Notes under the pieces: generated by a model
Seen by the model: only the letters and a program-made list of their open reading frames with translations
What the model was told of the DNA's origin: nothing
Database searches by the model: none
Shown: piece by piece, positions 8,052-15,502 of the stretch
Position numbering within the stretch: position 1 is the stretch's first letter
Layout of the letters: every line of letters begins with the position of its first letter
NCBI GenBank assembly: GCA_002298995.1
Contig: DBMO01000055.1
Coordinates: 1 to 37,348 of the forward strand
Direction: 5' to 3'
DNA: 37,348 nucleotides
From: Desulfarculales bacterium UBA696
GTDB lineage: Bacteria > Desulfobacterota > Syntrophobacteria > Syntrophobacterales > Syntrophobacteraceae
Translations under genes and position numbers: made by a program

Positions 8052-9473
8052 TTACCGCCCGAGGACTATTCCACCATTCCGGCGATAGCCGGAATTCAGG
8101 CTCTTTTTTGTTGTGCTCTCCAGTTCATTATATTTGCATTGTGCACCCTGATCGGAGAGGGAGCAATCTATGCCTCCGATTCCCTGACGGTTTCCGGCAG
8201 GGTGACCCTGCGCGGGGTGTACGCGCTCGAAGAAAGCGCCGGGGAAGACCCGAGTCTTCTTTCCAAAATGAGCCTAGACTGGCGCCAATCCGGGTGGCGG
8301 CTTTATTCATGGATCGAAGGAGGATGGGACGGGACAGTCCGCGGTCCGCGAGAAGATCACACCATCTTTAAGAACTTCAGCGATGTTTACCAGGACAACA
8401 GGATCTTTTTCGAGTGCAAGGAACTTTTTCTGGAACGATCCTTCAGCGTCATTGATCTTCGGATTGGCCTGCAGAGATTTTCCTGGGGAAGGCTCAACGA
8501 GTACCCCGTAAACGATCTTCTGAACCCTTGGGACTACACACAATTTCTCCTGAAGCCAATTGAAGACAGAAAAATCGGCGTGCCCTCGATTTCGGCCGCC
8601 GTGACCGGGACTGATTGGAGCTATCAGCTTGTCTGGGTACCGATTTTCGTGCCCTACCGGCTCGCAAAGCCAAATGAGCGCTGGTCGCTCACCCCGACCG
8701 GCAGCATTCTTTCCGGGGTTTCCGATGCCGAGGTCCTGGCAGCCGAGCCTGACCTGCCCGCGCGAACAATCGGGAATGGTTCCGTGGGATTGCGAATACA
8801 AAAACAGGGCGACATCGAATGGGCCTTTAACCTTTTTCACGGCTACGACCCCCGGCCGGTGTTCAAGACCACGGCCCTGAATATAGCTCATACCTGGAAG
8901 GGACTTTTGATCGATCCCGGCTTCATCCCCTCGTTCCATCAGATCACCTCGCTTGGGATTGACGGAGCGGCGGTAAGAGGCGACTGGAGCCTGCGTGGAG
9001 AAGCTGCATATGCTTTCGGCCGGGCATTTGACAACAGCCTGGAGTTCTGGGGATACCCGTCCACATTGATCGCCGGCATTACTCCCCTTAACCCTGTCGA
9101 GATCGAGCGGGACACAATCGACTACGGATTCGCCGCCGATTACCGCCTCTTCGAGGATGCTCTACTGACATTGCAAGCCCAGCAGACTGCCATCCTCAAC
9201 CGGCCGTCAACCCTGTACGACAGGCAGTTCGAAACAATGCTCTGGGCGAATCTGAATGTCGGCTGGATGAACCAGAAGATACAGACGAGCCTCAATCTCG
9301 CGTTCAACCCCGAGCATTGCGCAAGCATGCTAAGGGCAAGCGCATACTACATCTTCACGGATTCATGGAAAGCGGGAGTAATTGGGGTCCTGCTGGATGG
9401 TCCCCCGCAATCGATTTTCGGGAGATATTCAAAAAATGACCAGATCGTGATGGAACTGGTTTACTCGTGGTGA
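8016..9473 (+). CDS. Outer-membrane beta-barrel protein (DUF1302-like)
   Basis: About 485 residues from the ATG at 8016. A hydrophobic export segment (ALFCCALQFIIFALCTLIG, ending near YAS) is followed by alternating beta-strands rich in Trp, Tyr and Phe. The protein ends in VMELVYSW with a terminal aromatic, as expected for BAM-inserted barrels. The RFSWGRLNEYPVNDLLNPWD segment resembles DUF1302-type porins. It is probably the outer-membrane end of the upstream ABC/LolA-like pathway. The start is uncertain: the frame is open from 7911, but everything before about 8051 lies inside an inserted repeat, no good ribosome site is seen, and the n-region lacks basic residues just before the hydrophobic core. 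The original start may have been displaced. Confidence 0.7.
   Translation: MVAVFCRSTQPTLPPEDYSTIPAIAGIQALFCCALQFIIFALCTLIGEGAIYASDSLTVSGRVTLRGVYALEESAGEDPSLLSKMSLDWRQSGWRLYSWIEGGWDGTVRGPREDHTIFKNFSDVYQDNRIFFECKELFLERSFSVIDLRIGLQRFSWGRLNEYPVNDLLNPWDYTQFLLKPIEDRKIGVPSISAAVTGTDWSYQLVWVPIFVPYRLAKPNERWSLTPTGSILSGVSDAEVLAAEPDLPARTIGNGSVGLRIQKQGDIEWAFNLFHGYDPRPVFKTTALNIAHTWKGLLIDPGFIPSFHQITSLGIDGAAVRGDWSLRGEAAYAFGRAFDNSLEFWGYPSTLIAGITPLNPVEIERDTIDYGFAADYRLFEDALLTLQAQQTAILNRPSTLYDRQFETMLWANLNVGWMNQKIQTSLNLAFNPEHCASMLRASAYYIFTDSWKAGVIGVLLDGPPQSIFGRYSKNDQIVMELVYSW
8076..8099. repeat. Short REP-like palindrome
   Basis: ATTCCGGC and GCCGGAAT pair perfectly around GATA. This looks like the widespread intergenic palindrome of the type ATTCCGGCgaaaGCCGGAATcCAG. 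Here it lies inside the predicted N-terminal coding region of the barrel gene. Confidence 0.55.
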
Positions 9474-9712
9474 GGACAAATCCCTCTTCGAAAAATTAAC
9501 ATCTTCCTTGTAGCCCGGCGGAATGGACACGAAGTGGAAGCGGCATGTAGCCGGGATTTCATTGGCCGGCAAGCCATCGCGGCCGCAAGCCGCTCCCACC
9601 AAAGCTTGATACTGAGCAAACTGCAGGCTGGGCCCGCCCCGCTAATTCCTGATTCACGTCCCCCCAAAACAAGCAACAATATCGAAGACTCAAACCTGCT
9701 ATCCGACGCCCG
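9474..9712. other. Convergent intergenic region with repeat remnants
   Basis: I see no gene here. It contains GTAGCCCGGCGG and GTAGCCGGG words and a GCAAGCCGCTCCCACC stretch like the 2945 hairpin. No clear terminator for either flanking gene was found. Confidence 0.35.
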
Positions 9713-11074
9713 TTACGGCTTAGGGTATCCCTCGATCGACTTGAGGGCGCGCTTGATCTCTTCATCGCCCAGTTCGTGCTGGACCAGTTTGCCGGAGAGG
9801 AAGGCGTCGTAGGCGGGAAGATCTATTATGCCGTGGCCGCTCCAGTTAAAGAGGATGACCTTTTCCTTGCCTTCCTGCTTGGCGCGTTCGGCTTCCTGGA
9901 CAACGGCGGCGATCACGTGATTCGTCTCGGGGGCAGGGATGAATCCTTCCGAGCGCGCCCACTTCACGCCCGCGCTGAAAGTTTCGAGCTGATTGAACGC
10001 CCGCGCCTCGATCATGCCTTCCTTGGCCAGGTGGCTGACGATAGGGGCCATTCCGTGGTACCTGAGGCCGCCTGCGTGGATCGGCTCGGGCAGGAAGTCG
10101 TGGCCGAGGGTGTACATGGCAAGAAGGGGCGTTGTCATGGCGGTGTCGCCGAAATCATATGCAAAGGGGCCCCTGGTAAGCGTCGGGCATGAAGCCGGCT
10201 CCGCCGCTACGATGGAGACATTTTTTCCGTGGATCTTGTCTCGAACGTAAGGCAAGGAAATTCCGGCAAAATTGCTGCCACCACCGGCGCATCCCAATAC
10301 GACGTCGGGGTATTCTCCGATCTTTTCGAACTGCTTTTGCGCCTCGAGCCCGATAATAGACTGGTGCAGGAGTACGTGATTCAAAACGCTCCCTAGAGAA
10401 TAGCGGGCTTGAGGATCCATCACGGCGTCCTCGATCGCCTCGCTTATTGCAATGCCGAGGCTTCCGGGACAATCCGGATCGGCTTCGAGGATCTTCCTGC
10501 CGGCCTGTGTCCGATTGCTTGGACTCGGAATGCACTCCGCCCCCCAAGCCCCCATCATCAAGCGCCGGTAAGGTTTCTGCTCGTAGCTGACCTTCACCAT
10601 GAATACCCTGCACTCGAGGCCGAACATCTGACATGCCATACTGAGCGCGCTTCCCCACTGGCCTGCCCCGGTCTCGGTGGACAGCCGCTTAATCCCGAAG
10701 ACTTTGTTGTAATAAGCCTGAGGCACCGCGGTATTTGGCTTGTGAGAGCCTGGAGGGCTTACCCCTTCATTTTTATAGTAAATCTTTACGGGCGCATTCA
10801 GCAGCTTCTCGAAATTTCGCGCGCGGCAAAGCGGGGAGGGCCGCCAGATGAGGTATTTCTCAAGAACCTCCTCCGGTATGTCTATCCACCGCTGGGTCGA
10901 AACCTCCTGCTCGATGAGGTTCATTGGGAAGACCGGGGCCAGGTCATCCGGCCCAACCGGTTTACCGGTCCCGGGATGCAGCGGAGGACGCATCGGCGTC
11001 GGCAAATCGGCTTGTATGTTATACCACTGCCTTGGAATCTCATTGTCCGCCAGGACCACCTTGCTAAACTCCAT
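9713..11074 (-). CDS. trpB: Tryptophan synthase beta-like protein (TrpB2 type)
   Basis: A 453-residue PLP-dependent enzyme of the TrpB2 (trpB_rel) subfamily, which condenses indole with serine to tryptophan. It is longer at the N-terminus than canonical TrpB. The Schiff-base lysine is Lys112 in GSHKPNTA. ETGAGQWG and the phosphate-binding GCAGGGSNFAG follow. The start is fixed by AAGGAGG (11083-11089), eight bases before the ATG. No trpA or other trp gene is adjacent. TrpB2 proteins often occur unlinked and are thought to scavenge indole or serve as an auxiliary synthase. The ~215-base leader holds a strong terminator hairpin 47 bases before the start, so transcription attenuation is likely. 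Confidence 0.92.
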   Translation of the reverse strand: MEFSKVVLADNEIPRQWYNIQADLPTPMRPPLHPGTGKPVGPDDLAPVFPMNLIEQEVSTQRWIDIPEEVLEKYLIWRPSPLCRARNFEKLLNAPVKIYYKNEGVSPPGSHKPNTAVPQAYYNKVFGIKRLSTETGAGQWGSALSMACQMFGLECRVFMVKVSYEQKPYRRLMMGAWGAECIPSPSNRTQAGRKILEADPDCPGSLGIAISEAIEDAVMDPQARYSLGSVLNHVLLHQSIIGLEAQKQFEKIGEYPDVVLGCAGGGSNFAGISLPYVRDKIHGKNVSIVAAEPASCPTLTRGPFAYDFGDTAMTTPLLAMYTLGHDFLPEPIHAGGLRYHGMAPIVSHLAKEGMIEARAFNQLETFSAGVKWARSEGFIPAPETNHVIAAVVQEAERAKQEGKEKVILFNWSGHGIIDLPAYDAFLSGKLVQHELGDEEIKRALKSIEGYPKP

Positions 11075-11121
11075 CGCACCAACCTCCTTGCAGGATCAGA
11101 TTATTTGCAATCGTAAGGAAT

Positions 11122-11165
11122 AAAAAAGGGGCAGCAAACCGAATTTCAGTACGGCCTGCGCCCCC
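11122..11165 (-). terminator. Attenuator-like terminator in the trpB2 leader
   Basis: On the minus strand a GGGGC/GCCCC base stem plus an 8-bp upper stem (GCAGGCCG with CGGTTTGC, two G-T pairs) closes a 10-nt loop. Six T's follow (11127 down to 11122). It ends 47 bases before the trpB2 ATG and no gene lies upstream on that strand, so it can only act on trpB2 itself. A short frame at 11250-11194 (18 codons, beginning MVRDVLF) precedes it but has no Trp codon. Confidence 0.7.
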
Positions 11166-11295
11166 GGTCATATACATGCGCGCAACAGAATCATCAACGG
11201 GCAAGCCTCAGGGATGGCCCGCCATTCCTAAAAAGAACGTCCCTGACCATGCTGCCGGGATTTTCGAGATTTATTCAAAAGACTTAACAGGCGTA

Positions 11296-11324
11296 TTCCT
11301 AGTCAAAGCAACGGACGGAGTCAA
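11296..11324 (-). promoter_or_regulatory. Candidate promoter of trpB2
   Basis: TTGACT (11324-11319) and TAGGAA (11301-11296) on the minus strand are separated by 17 bases. The -35 is strong and the -10 is weak. A second TTGACT lies at 11306-11301. The predicted leader of about 215 bases would include the attenuator-like hairpin. Confidence 0.45.
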
Positions 11325-11377
11325 TAAAAAATGAAACGGAACCGGCTATCCACAAGGCGAAGTCTAGGTTGTGGCAA

Positions 11378-11397
11378 GGTCTCCTGGGGCTGTTGCC
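11378..11397 (+). repeat. 20-nt dispersed module, copy B
   Basis: GGTCTCCTGGGGCTGTTGCC is identical to the minus-strand reading of 82-101 and matches 18 of 20 bases at 37319-37338. It follows GTTGTGGCAA, which also precedes the hairpin copy at 11637. Confidence 0.65.
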
Positions 11398-11448
11398 CAA
11401 ATGGAAGGTTCCGCCAATCTATAAGTTAGCGAGGGTATTAGGGTAGAA

Positions 11449-11579
11449 GGGGTGGCCCGGATTCATATCCGGGCGCCAAGCGCAAGAGGGTGGTCCCAAC
11501 ATCCAGTTCCATCTCCATTTCCGGCACCGCCGCCGGGCTTCTTGTGCTCCGCACCCAAATATGAATCCGGGCTACCCAC
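11449..11579. repeat. Inverted repeat pair around a 90-bp spacer
   Basis: The arm at 11449-11468 (ending CCCGGATTCATAT) and the arm at 11559-11579 (starting ATATGAATCCGGG) are near-perfect complements over about 20 bases. The region between has no convincing gene. The GTAGCCCGGATTCATA word is a widespread intergenic repeat type. Confidence 0.6.
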
Positions 11580-11636
11580 TGATTGCAACCGCGAGACGTC
11601 ATTCGACGATAATTCAACATTCGGCGCTCTGGTTGT

Positions 11637-11658
11637 GGCAAGGTCTCCCGACCTTGCC
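11637..11658 (+). repeat. REP-like hairpin, copy B (covaries with copy A)
   Basis: The perfect 9-bp arms GGCAAGGTC and GACCTTGCC enclose TCCC. Relative to the copy at 175-196 one G-C pair has become A-T on both sides, so the structure is kept while the sequence changes. Flanking similarity (GTTGTGGCA before, CGACC and AGGTCTCC after) shows the two are one family. Confidence 0.7.
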
Positions 11659-11805
11659 AACCGCATCGACCGAAGGTCTCCAAGGATACCAGCCACTGTG
11701 CAACGTTACCGAATTGGACCCTACGCCGCGAATGCCATGGCGCGGGAGGGAACGGCGCCACAACCGGGCATCTCCACATAAATGCGCCCTGCCGGGCGCG
11801 CCGCT

Positions 11806-11840
11806 AAAAAAGGGTGGGCACGGAAAAGCCGTGCCCACCC
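11806..11840 (-). terminator. Rho-independent terminator of ftsH
   Basis: The 12-bp perfect stem GGGTGGGCACGG / CCGTGCCCACCC (11812-11823 and 11829-11840) has a 5-nt loop. On the minus strand TTTTTT follows (11811-11806). It lies 41 bases past the ftsH stop. Confidence 0.85.
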
Positions 11841-11880
11841 TGCATTTGTGAATTAGGCTAGGCCAAAGATGCTCCAGCCG

Positions 11881-13827
11881 TTAGTTGCCCTCGGCCGATG
11901 GCGGTTTTGGCTCAAGCGGTGAATCCGAAGGGGCCGCGTCGTTTGTGGCGGGACTGGGAGAAGGTTCGACCTCCGTCAAACAGGCATGAGGCTGAGATTT
12001 GGCCGCTTGCTTCCTGGGCAGCTTTGCCAGCAGGTCGGGTTCGACCTCGTTTACTATTTTGTCCACGTCCTTGAGGTCGAGCGTTTCTCTTTCGAGAAGC
12101 GCCTGGGCGATCTGCTCGAGGATTTGGTTGTGCTCGGTCAAAAGGATTTGCGACCTTTTGTAATTTTCCTCGACTATTCGCCGCACTTCCTCGTCAATGT
12201 TGAGTGCGGTCTGCTCGCTGAAATCACGCTGATGGCCCAACTCGCGCCCAAGAAAGGGCTGTTCGTCGCGCCTGCCGAGGCTTACCGGGCCCATCTTCTC
12301 GCTCATTCCCCATTCGCATACCATTCGGCGCGCAATATGGGTGGCACGTTCGATGTCGTTGGATGCCCCGGTGGTGTTCATATTGAAAGAGATTTCCTCG
12401 GCTACGCGCCCTCCCATCAGGATCGCTATGCTGTCGAGCAGGAATTCACGCGAGTAGGTATGGCGGTCGTCCTGCGGAAGCTGCTGTGTGAGGCCCAGTG
12501 CGCGTCCGCGCGGGATGATAGTAACCTTGTGAAGCGGGTCGGCGTTTGGCAGGAGCCTGGCAACAAGGGCGTGGCCTGCTTCGTGATAGGCCGTTATGCG
12601 CTTTTCCTCATCGCTTAGGATCATGCTCTTGCGCTCGAGGCCCATCATGACCTTGTCCTTGGCTTCCTCGAAATCCGCCATCGCAATGAGGTCCCTGTTC
12701 TTTCGGGCTGCAAGCAGGGCAGCTTCGTTGACCAGGTTTTCCAGGTCGGCCCCGGAAAAACCGGGGGTACCCTTTGCGAGTGTTGTTACGTCAACATCCG
12801 GAGCAAGCGGCTTTGCAACCAGGTGCACCTTGAGAATGCCTTCTCGCCCCCTGATATCGGGTACCGGCACAACCACCTGCCTGTCGAACCTGCCTGGCCG
12901 CAGCAACGCTGGATCGAGAACATCGGGCCGGTTGGTCGCGGCGATAAGGATTACGCCCTCGTTTGATTCGAAACCGTCCATTTCGACAAGGAGCTGATTC
13001 AATGTCTGCTCGCGCTCGTCATGGCCCCCACCGAGACCGGCCCCACGATGCCTGCCCACTGCGTCGATTTCATCGATGAAAATGATGCATGGAGCATTCT
13101 TCTTGCCCTGCATGAACAGGTCGCGGACACGAGAGGCGCCGACGCCGACAAACATTTCGACGAAATCGGAACCGGATATCGTGAAGAACGGTACACCCGC
13201 TTCACCGGCAATCGCACGGGCAAGCAGGGTCTTGCCGGTGCCCGGTGCGCCGACGAGCAGGACACCCTTTGGGATCCGGCCGCCAAGCCGGGTAAATTTC
13301 TTGGGATCTTTCAGGAATTCGACGATCTCCTGAAGCTCTTCTTTTGCTTCATCCACCCCTGCAACGTCGGTGAAAAGGATCTTTTTCGAACTCTCATTCA
13401 GCAGGCGAGCACGGCTTTTCCCAAAGCTCATCGCTTTGCCGCCGCCCATCTGCATCTGGCGCATGAAAAATATCCACACCCCGATCAGCAGCAGCATCGG
13501 AAGCCAGCTCACCAAAACGTTCATGTACCACGGCGACTCATCCTCGGGTTTGGCCTTTATGCTCACCCCGTGCTCCCGCAGAATGCGGATCATGTCCGAG
13601 TCCCTGGGCACGAATGTTTTGAAGGACTTGCCGTCGGTAAGGGTGCCGAAAATGTGGTCTCCCTGGATGGTTACCTCTGAGACTTCCCCCTTCTGGACGG
13701 AGGAAAGGAACTGGGTGTACGTGGTCTCGAGGCTGGCGCGCTGGGGCTGGTGAAACATGTTGAAAAGCAGGATCACCATCAGGCTTATGACCAGCCAAAG
13801 AGCCAAATTTTTATAGAAAGGATTCAA
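11881..13827 (-). CDS. ftsH: ATP-dependent zinc metalloprotease FtsH
   Basis: A membrane-anchored AAA+ protease for quality control of membrane and regulatory proteins, active as a hexamer at the inner membrane. Numbering is from the TTG at 13827 (648 residues). Helix 1 is at about 6-24, a small periplasmic domain follows, and helix 2 is near 103-121. Walker A GAPGTGKT is at 193-200, Walker B IIFIDEIDA near 248-256, and the second region of homology includes RPGRFDR. The zinc motif HEAGH is at 415-419. The longer frame opens with a TTG at 13845, but AGGAGG at 13842-13837 lies inside that extension, nine bases before the TTG at 13827. This makes NPFYKNLALW the natural N-terminus. A terminator follows the gene. 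Confidence 0.95.
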   Translation of the reverse strand: MNPFYKNLALWLVISLMVILLFNMFHQPQRASLETTYTQFLSSVQKGEVSEVTIQGDHIFGTLTDGKSFKTFVPRDSDMIRILREHGVSIKAKPEDESPWYMNVLVSWLPMLLLIGVWIFFMRQMQMGGGKAMSFGKSRARLLNESSKKILFTDVAGVDEAKEELQEIVEFLKDPKKFTRLGGRIPKGVLLVGAPGTGKTLLARAIAGEAGVPFFTISGSDFVEMFVGVGASRVRDLFMQGKKNAPCIIFIDEIDAVGRHRGAGLGGGHDEREQTLNQLLVEMDGFESNEGVILIAATNRPDVLDPALLRPGRFDRQVVVPVPDIRGREGILKVHLVAKPLAPDVDVTTLAKGTPGFSGADLENLVNEAALLAARKNRDLIAMADFEEAKDKVMMGLERKSMILSDEEKRITAYHEAGHALVARLLPNADPLHKVTIIPRGRALGLTQQLPQDDRHTYSREFLLDSIAILMGGRVAEEISFNMNTTGASNDIERATHIARRMVCEWGMSEKMGPVSLGRRDEQPFLGRELGHQRDFSEQTALNIDEEVRRIVEENYKRSQILLTEHNQILEQIAQALLERETLDLKDVDKIVNEVEPDLLAKLPRKQAAKSQPHACLTEVEPSPSPATNDAAPSDSPLEPKPPSAEGN

Positions 13828-13836
13828 CGGGAGAGA

Positions 13837-13842
13837 CCTCCT
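13837..13842 (-). promoter_or_regulatory. Ribosome binding site that sets the ftsH start
   Basis: AGGAGG on the minus strand is followed nine bases later by TTG (13827). Since it would be codons 2-3 of the longer frame, it argues for the inner TTG start. Confidence 0.7.
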
Positions 13843-13971
13843 CAAGTACTCTTAGTAATGTAGCGCCGGATGCACCTAATATCAGCCGGAGGATAACGCG
13901 AAATTATCGCTCATATCCCCCGCTATGTCCAGCAGCTCAATTAACCGCGGACATAAAATAATGCGGAGCGC

Positions 13972-15195
13972 TCAATTTTCGGTAAGCGCGCGCGCTCGCA
14001 CCGGCAGGGTCCTGAAAAGAAAAAGAAAAGCGAAAGCGCCCGCGGCGCTAATGACAGCCGTAATCAAAAACCCTGTCCGAAACCCGTAGTCTCGGGTAAT
14101 CATACCCATTATAAGGGCGCAAAGCATTATTCCAACGTATATACAAGTATTATAACCCCCCATAGCAAGCCCTCTGGAATCAGCCGGCACTACCTCGGCT
14201 ATCAGCGCGCCGACGGCCGTGAAGGCGACCCCCATGCTTATGCCCATCAAAAAAGCACTGAATATGAACATGCGGAGCGAGGTCGAGACCCCCAGCCCTG
14301 CAATCGATACCGAATAGCCGAAAAGACCCGTCAAAACCAGGTTTTTCCGGTCGGAGACCCAGTCGCTGAGGTATCCGAAAGGGATGCGGCAAAGGGCGTT
14401 TACCACGGCCTGGGTGGCGAAGATTACCCCGATTTGCCCCACCGACACCCCCTGGTCGCTCGCGTGCAGGGGTATGAATGTTATGAACATACCAAGCCCG
14501 AAACAACTGCTTAGCGTCACGAGCCAGCACGCCAGAAGCGAGTGGTTGCGGAGCAGTTCACTGAAAATGGCTCCGCTGCTCCGTCCCGGCACGGCGTCCT
14601 TCCGGCGCTCGGCCGGTTTTGGAAGGAACACAAGCGCGGGCCAGAACATCAGCAATATCACAACGCTGGAGATTGCGAATACCCAGTGGAATCCCAGAAG
14701 CTGTGCACAAAATCCACCCATTGCCGGTCCCATGCTCATGCCGCCATAGAGCGCCATTGTATACCAGCCGTAAGAGCGGCCAAGATGAGTTCTCGGCGTG
14801 AAATCGCTTACCAAAGACATCATGGTCGGTGCGAATGCCGCAATCCCCGCTCCCGCCAAAAGATAGACGCCCATGAGCTGCACCGGATTGGTGCAATAGA
14901 TCAACAGGAACGAGGTCAGGACCGAAACGAGCAGTCCCACCAGGATGAGCCTCTTTCGGCCAAGCCTGTCCGACATGAGCCCGAGCGGAACGCAGAGCGC
15001 CCCCGCCACCATCATGAAAAGCGAGGTGATGATCCCGATTTCGAAAGTATCCGCCCCAAGCTCCCGAGCAAAGAGCGGCAGTACCGGAATGCGCATGTAA
15101 GCCCCGAAATAGCATCCGAAGCTGACCATGCAGCAGATCGAAAGCAGGGTGCGATAGGAGAGCGCCTTCGGCTCTTTGGTTGGCGGCGTGGTAAT
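13972..15195 (-). CDS. MFS transporter
   Basis: A 12-helix major facilitator, about 385 residues from the first ATG (15129) or about 407 from a probable ATT start at 15195. The MFS signature between helices 2 and 3 is GLMSDRLGRKRL, and the matching loop in the second half is GYLSDWVSDRKNL. I favour the upstream start. The ATG has no ribosome site and would clip the first helix. In-frame codons continue upstream to an ATT with GAGGAG (15207-15202) six bases before it, and no ATG, GTG or TTG lies between. ATT starts are rare, so this needs proof. The substrate is not predictable; the closest general type is a drug or sugar efflux MFS. It has its own promoter at 15341-15370. Confidence 0.85.
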   Translation of the reverse strand: MTTPPTKEPKALSYRTLLSICCMVSFGCYFGAYMRIPVLPLFARELGADTFEIGIITSLFMMVAGALCVPLGLMSDRLGRKRLILVGLLVSVLTSFLLIYCTNPVQLMGVYLLAGAGIAAFAPTMMSLVSDFTPRTHLGRSYGWYTMALYGGMSMGPAMGGFCAQLLGFHWVFAISSVVILLMFWPALVFLPKPAERRKDAVPGRSSGAIFSELLRNHSLLACWLVTLSSCFGLGMFITFIPLHASDQGVSVGQIGVIFATQAVVNALCRIPFGYLSDWVSDRKNLVLTGLFGYSVSIAGLGVSTSLRMFIFSAFLMGISMGVAFTAVGALIAEVVPADSRGLAMGGYNTCIYVGIMLCALIMGMITRDYGFRTGFLITAVISAAGAFAFLFLFRTLPVRARALTEN

Positions 15196-15340
15196 GACCG
15201 GCTCCTCGACTTTGAATGATGGCGGACTGCATGCCGGAGAGTGGGGGGCGGAGTCATGATCCGCTCGAGCGCGGGAGAACGAGAATGAGATTTGGAGTTG
15301 AGTTGCAGTTTTGTGGATATGATTTTTTCCGGCGGGGCTT

Positions 15341-15370
15341 ATTATAGCAGAAATCAGCCCTTTGCGGCAA
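15341..15370 (-). promoter_or_regulatory. Sigma-70-type promoter of the MFS gene
   Basis: TTGCCG (15370-15365) and a consensus TATAAT (15346-15341) on the minus strand are 18 bases apart. The start of transcription would be near 15334, giving a leader of about 140 bases to the proposed ATT start. Confidence 0.6.
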
Positions 15371-15502
15371 ACTTCCTAAAAAGCGCTCCGCATACAAGCT
15401 ATTAACGCCAGTGTGCCGGCTCAGGCATGGCTTTCGGCGGTAATCTATCATGGGCAACTGAACGGCAGGATGGGAAGCCTGCCACACAATGTTGCTGTGT
15501 CA

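Noticed and set aside
11452..11781. Open frames of about 110 codons on both strands in the gene-free stretch
   Set aside because: They run through palindromic repeats, have no ribosome sites and no recognisable protein features.
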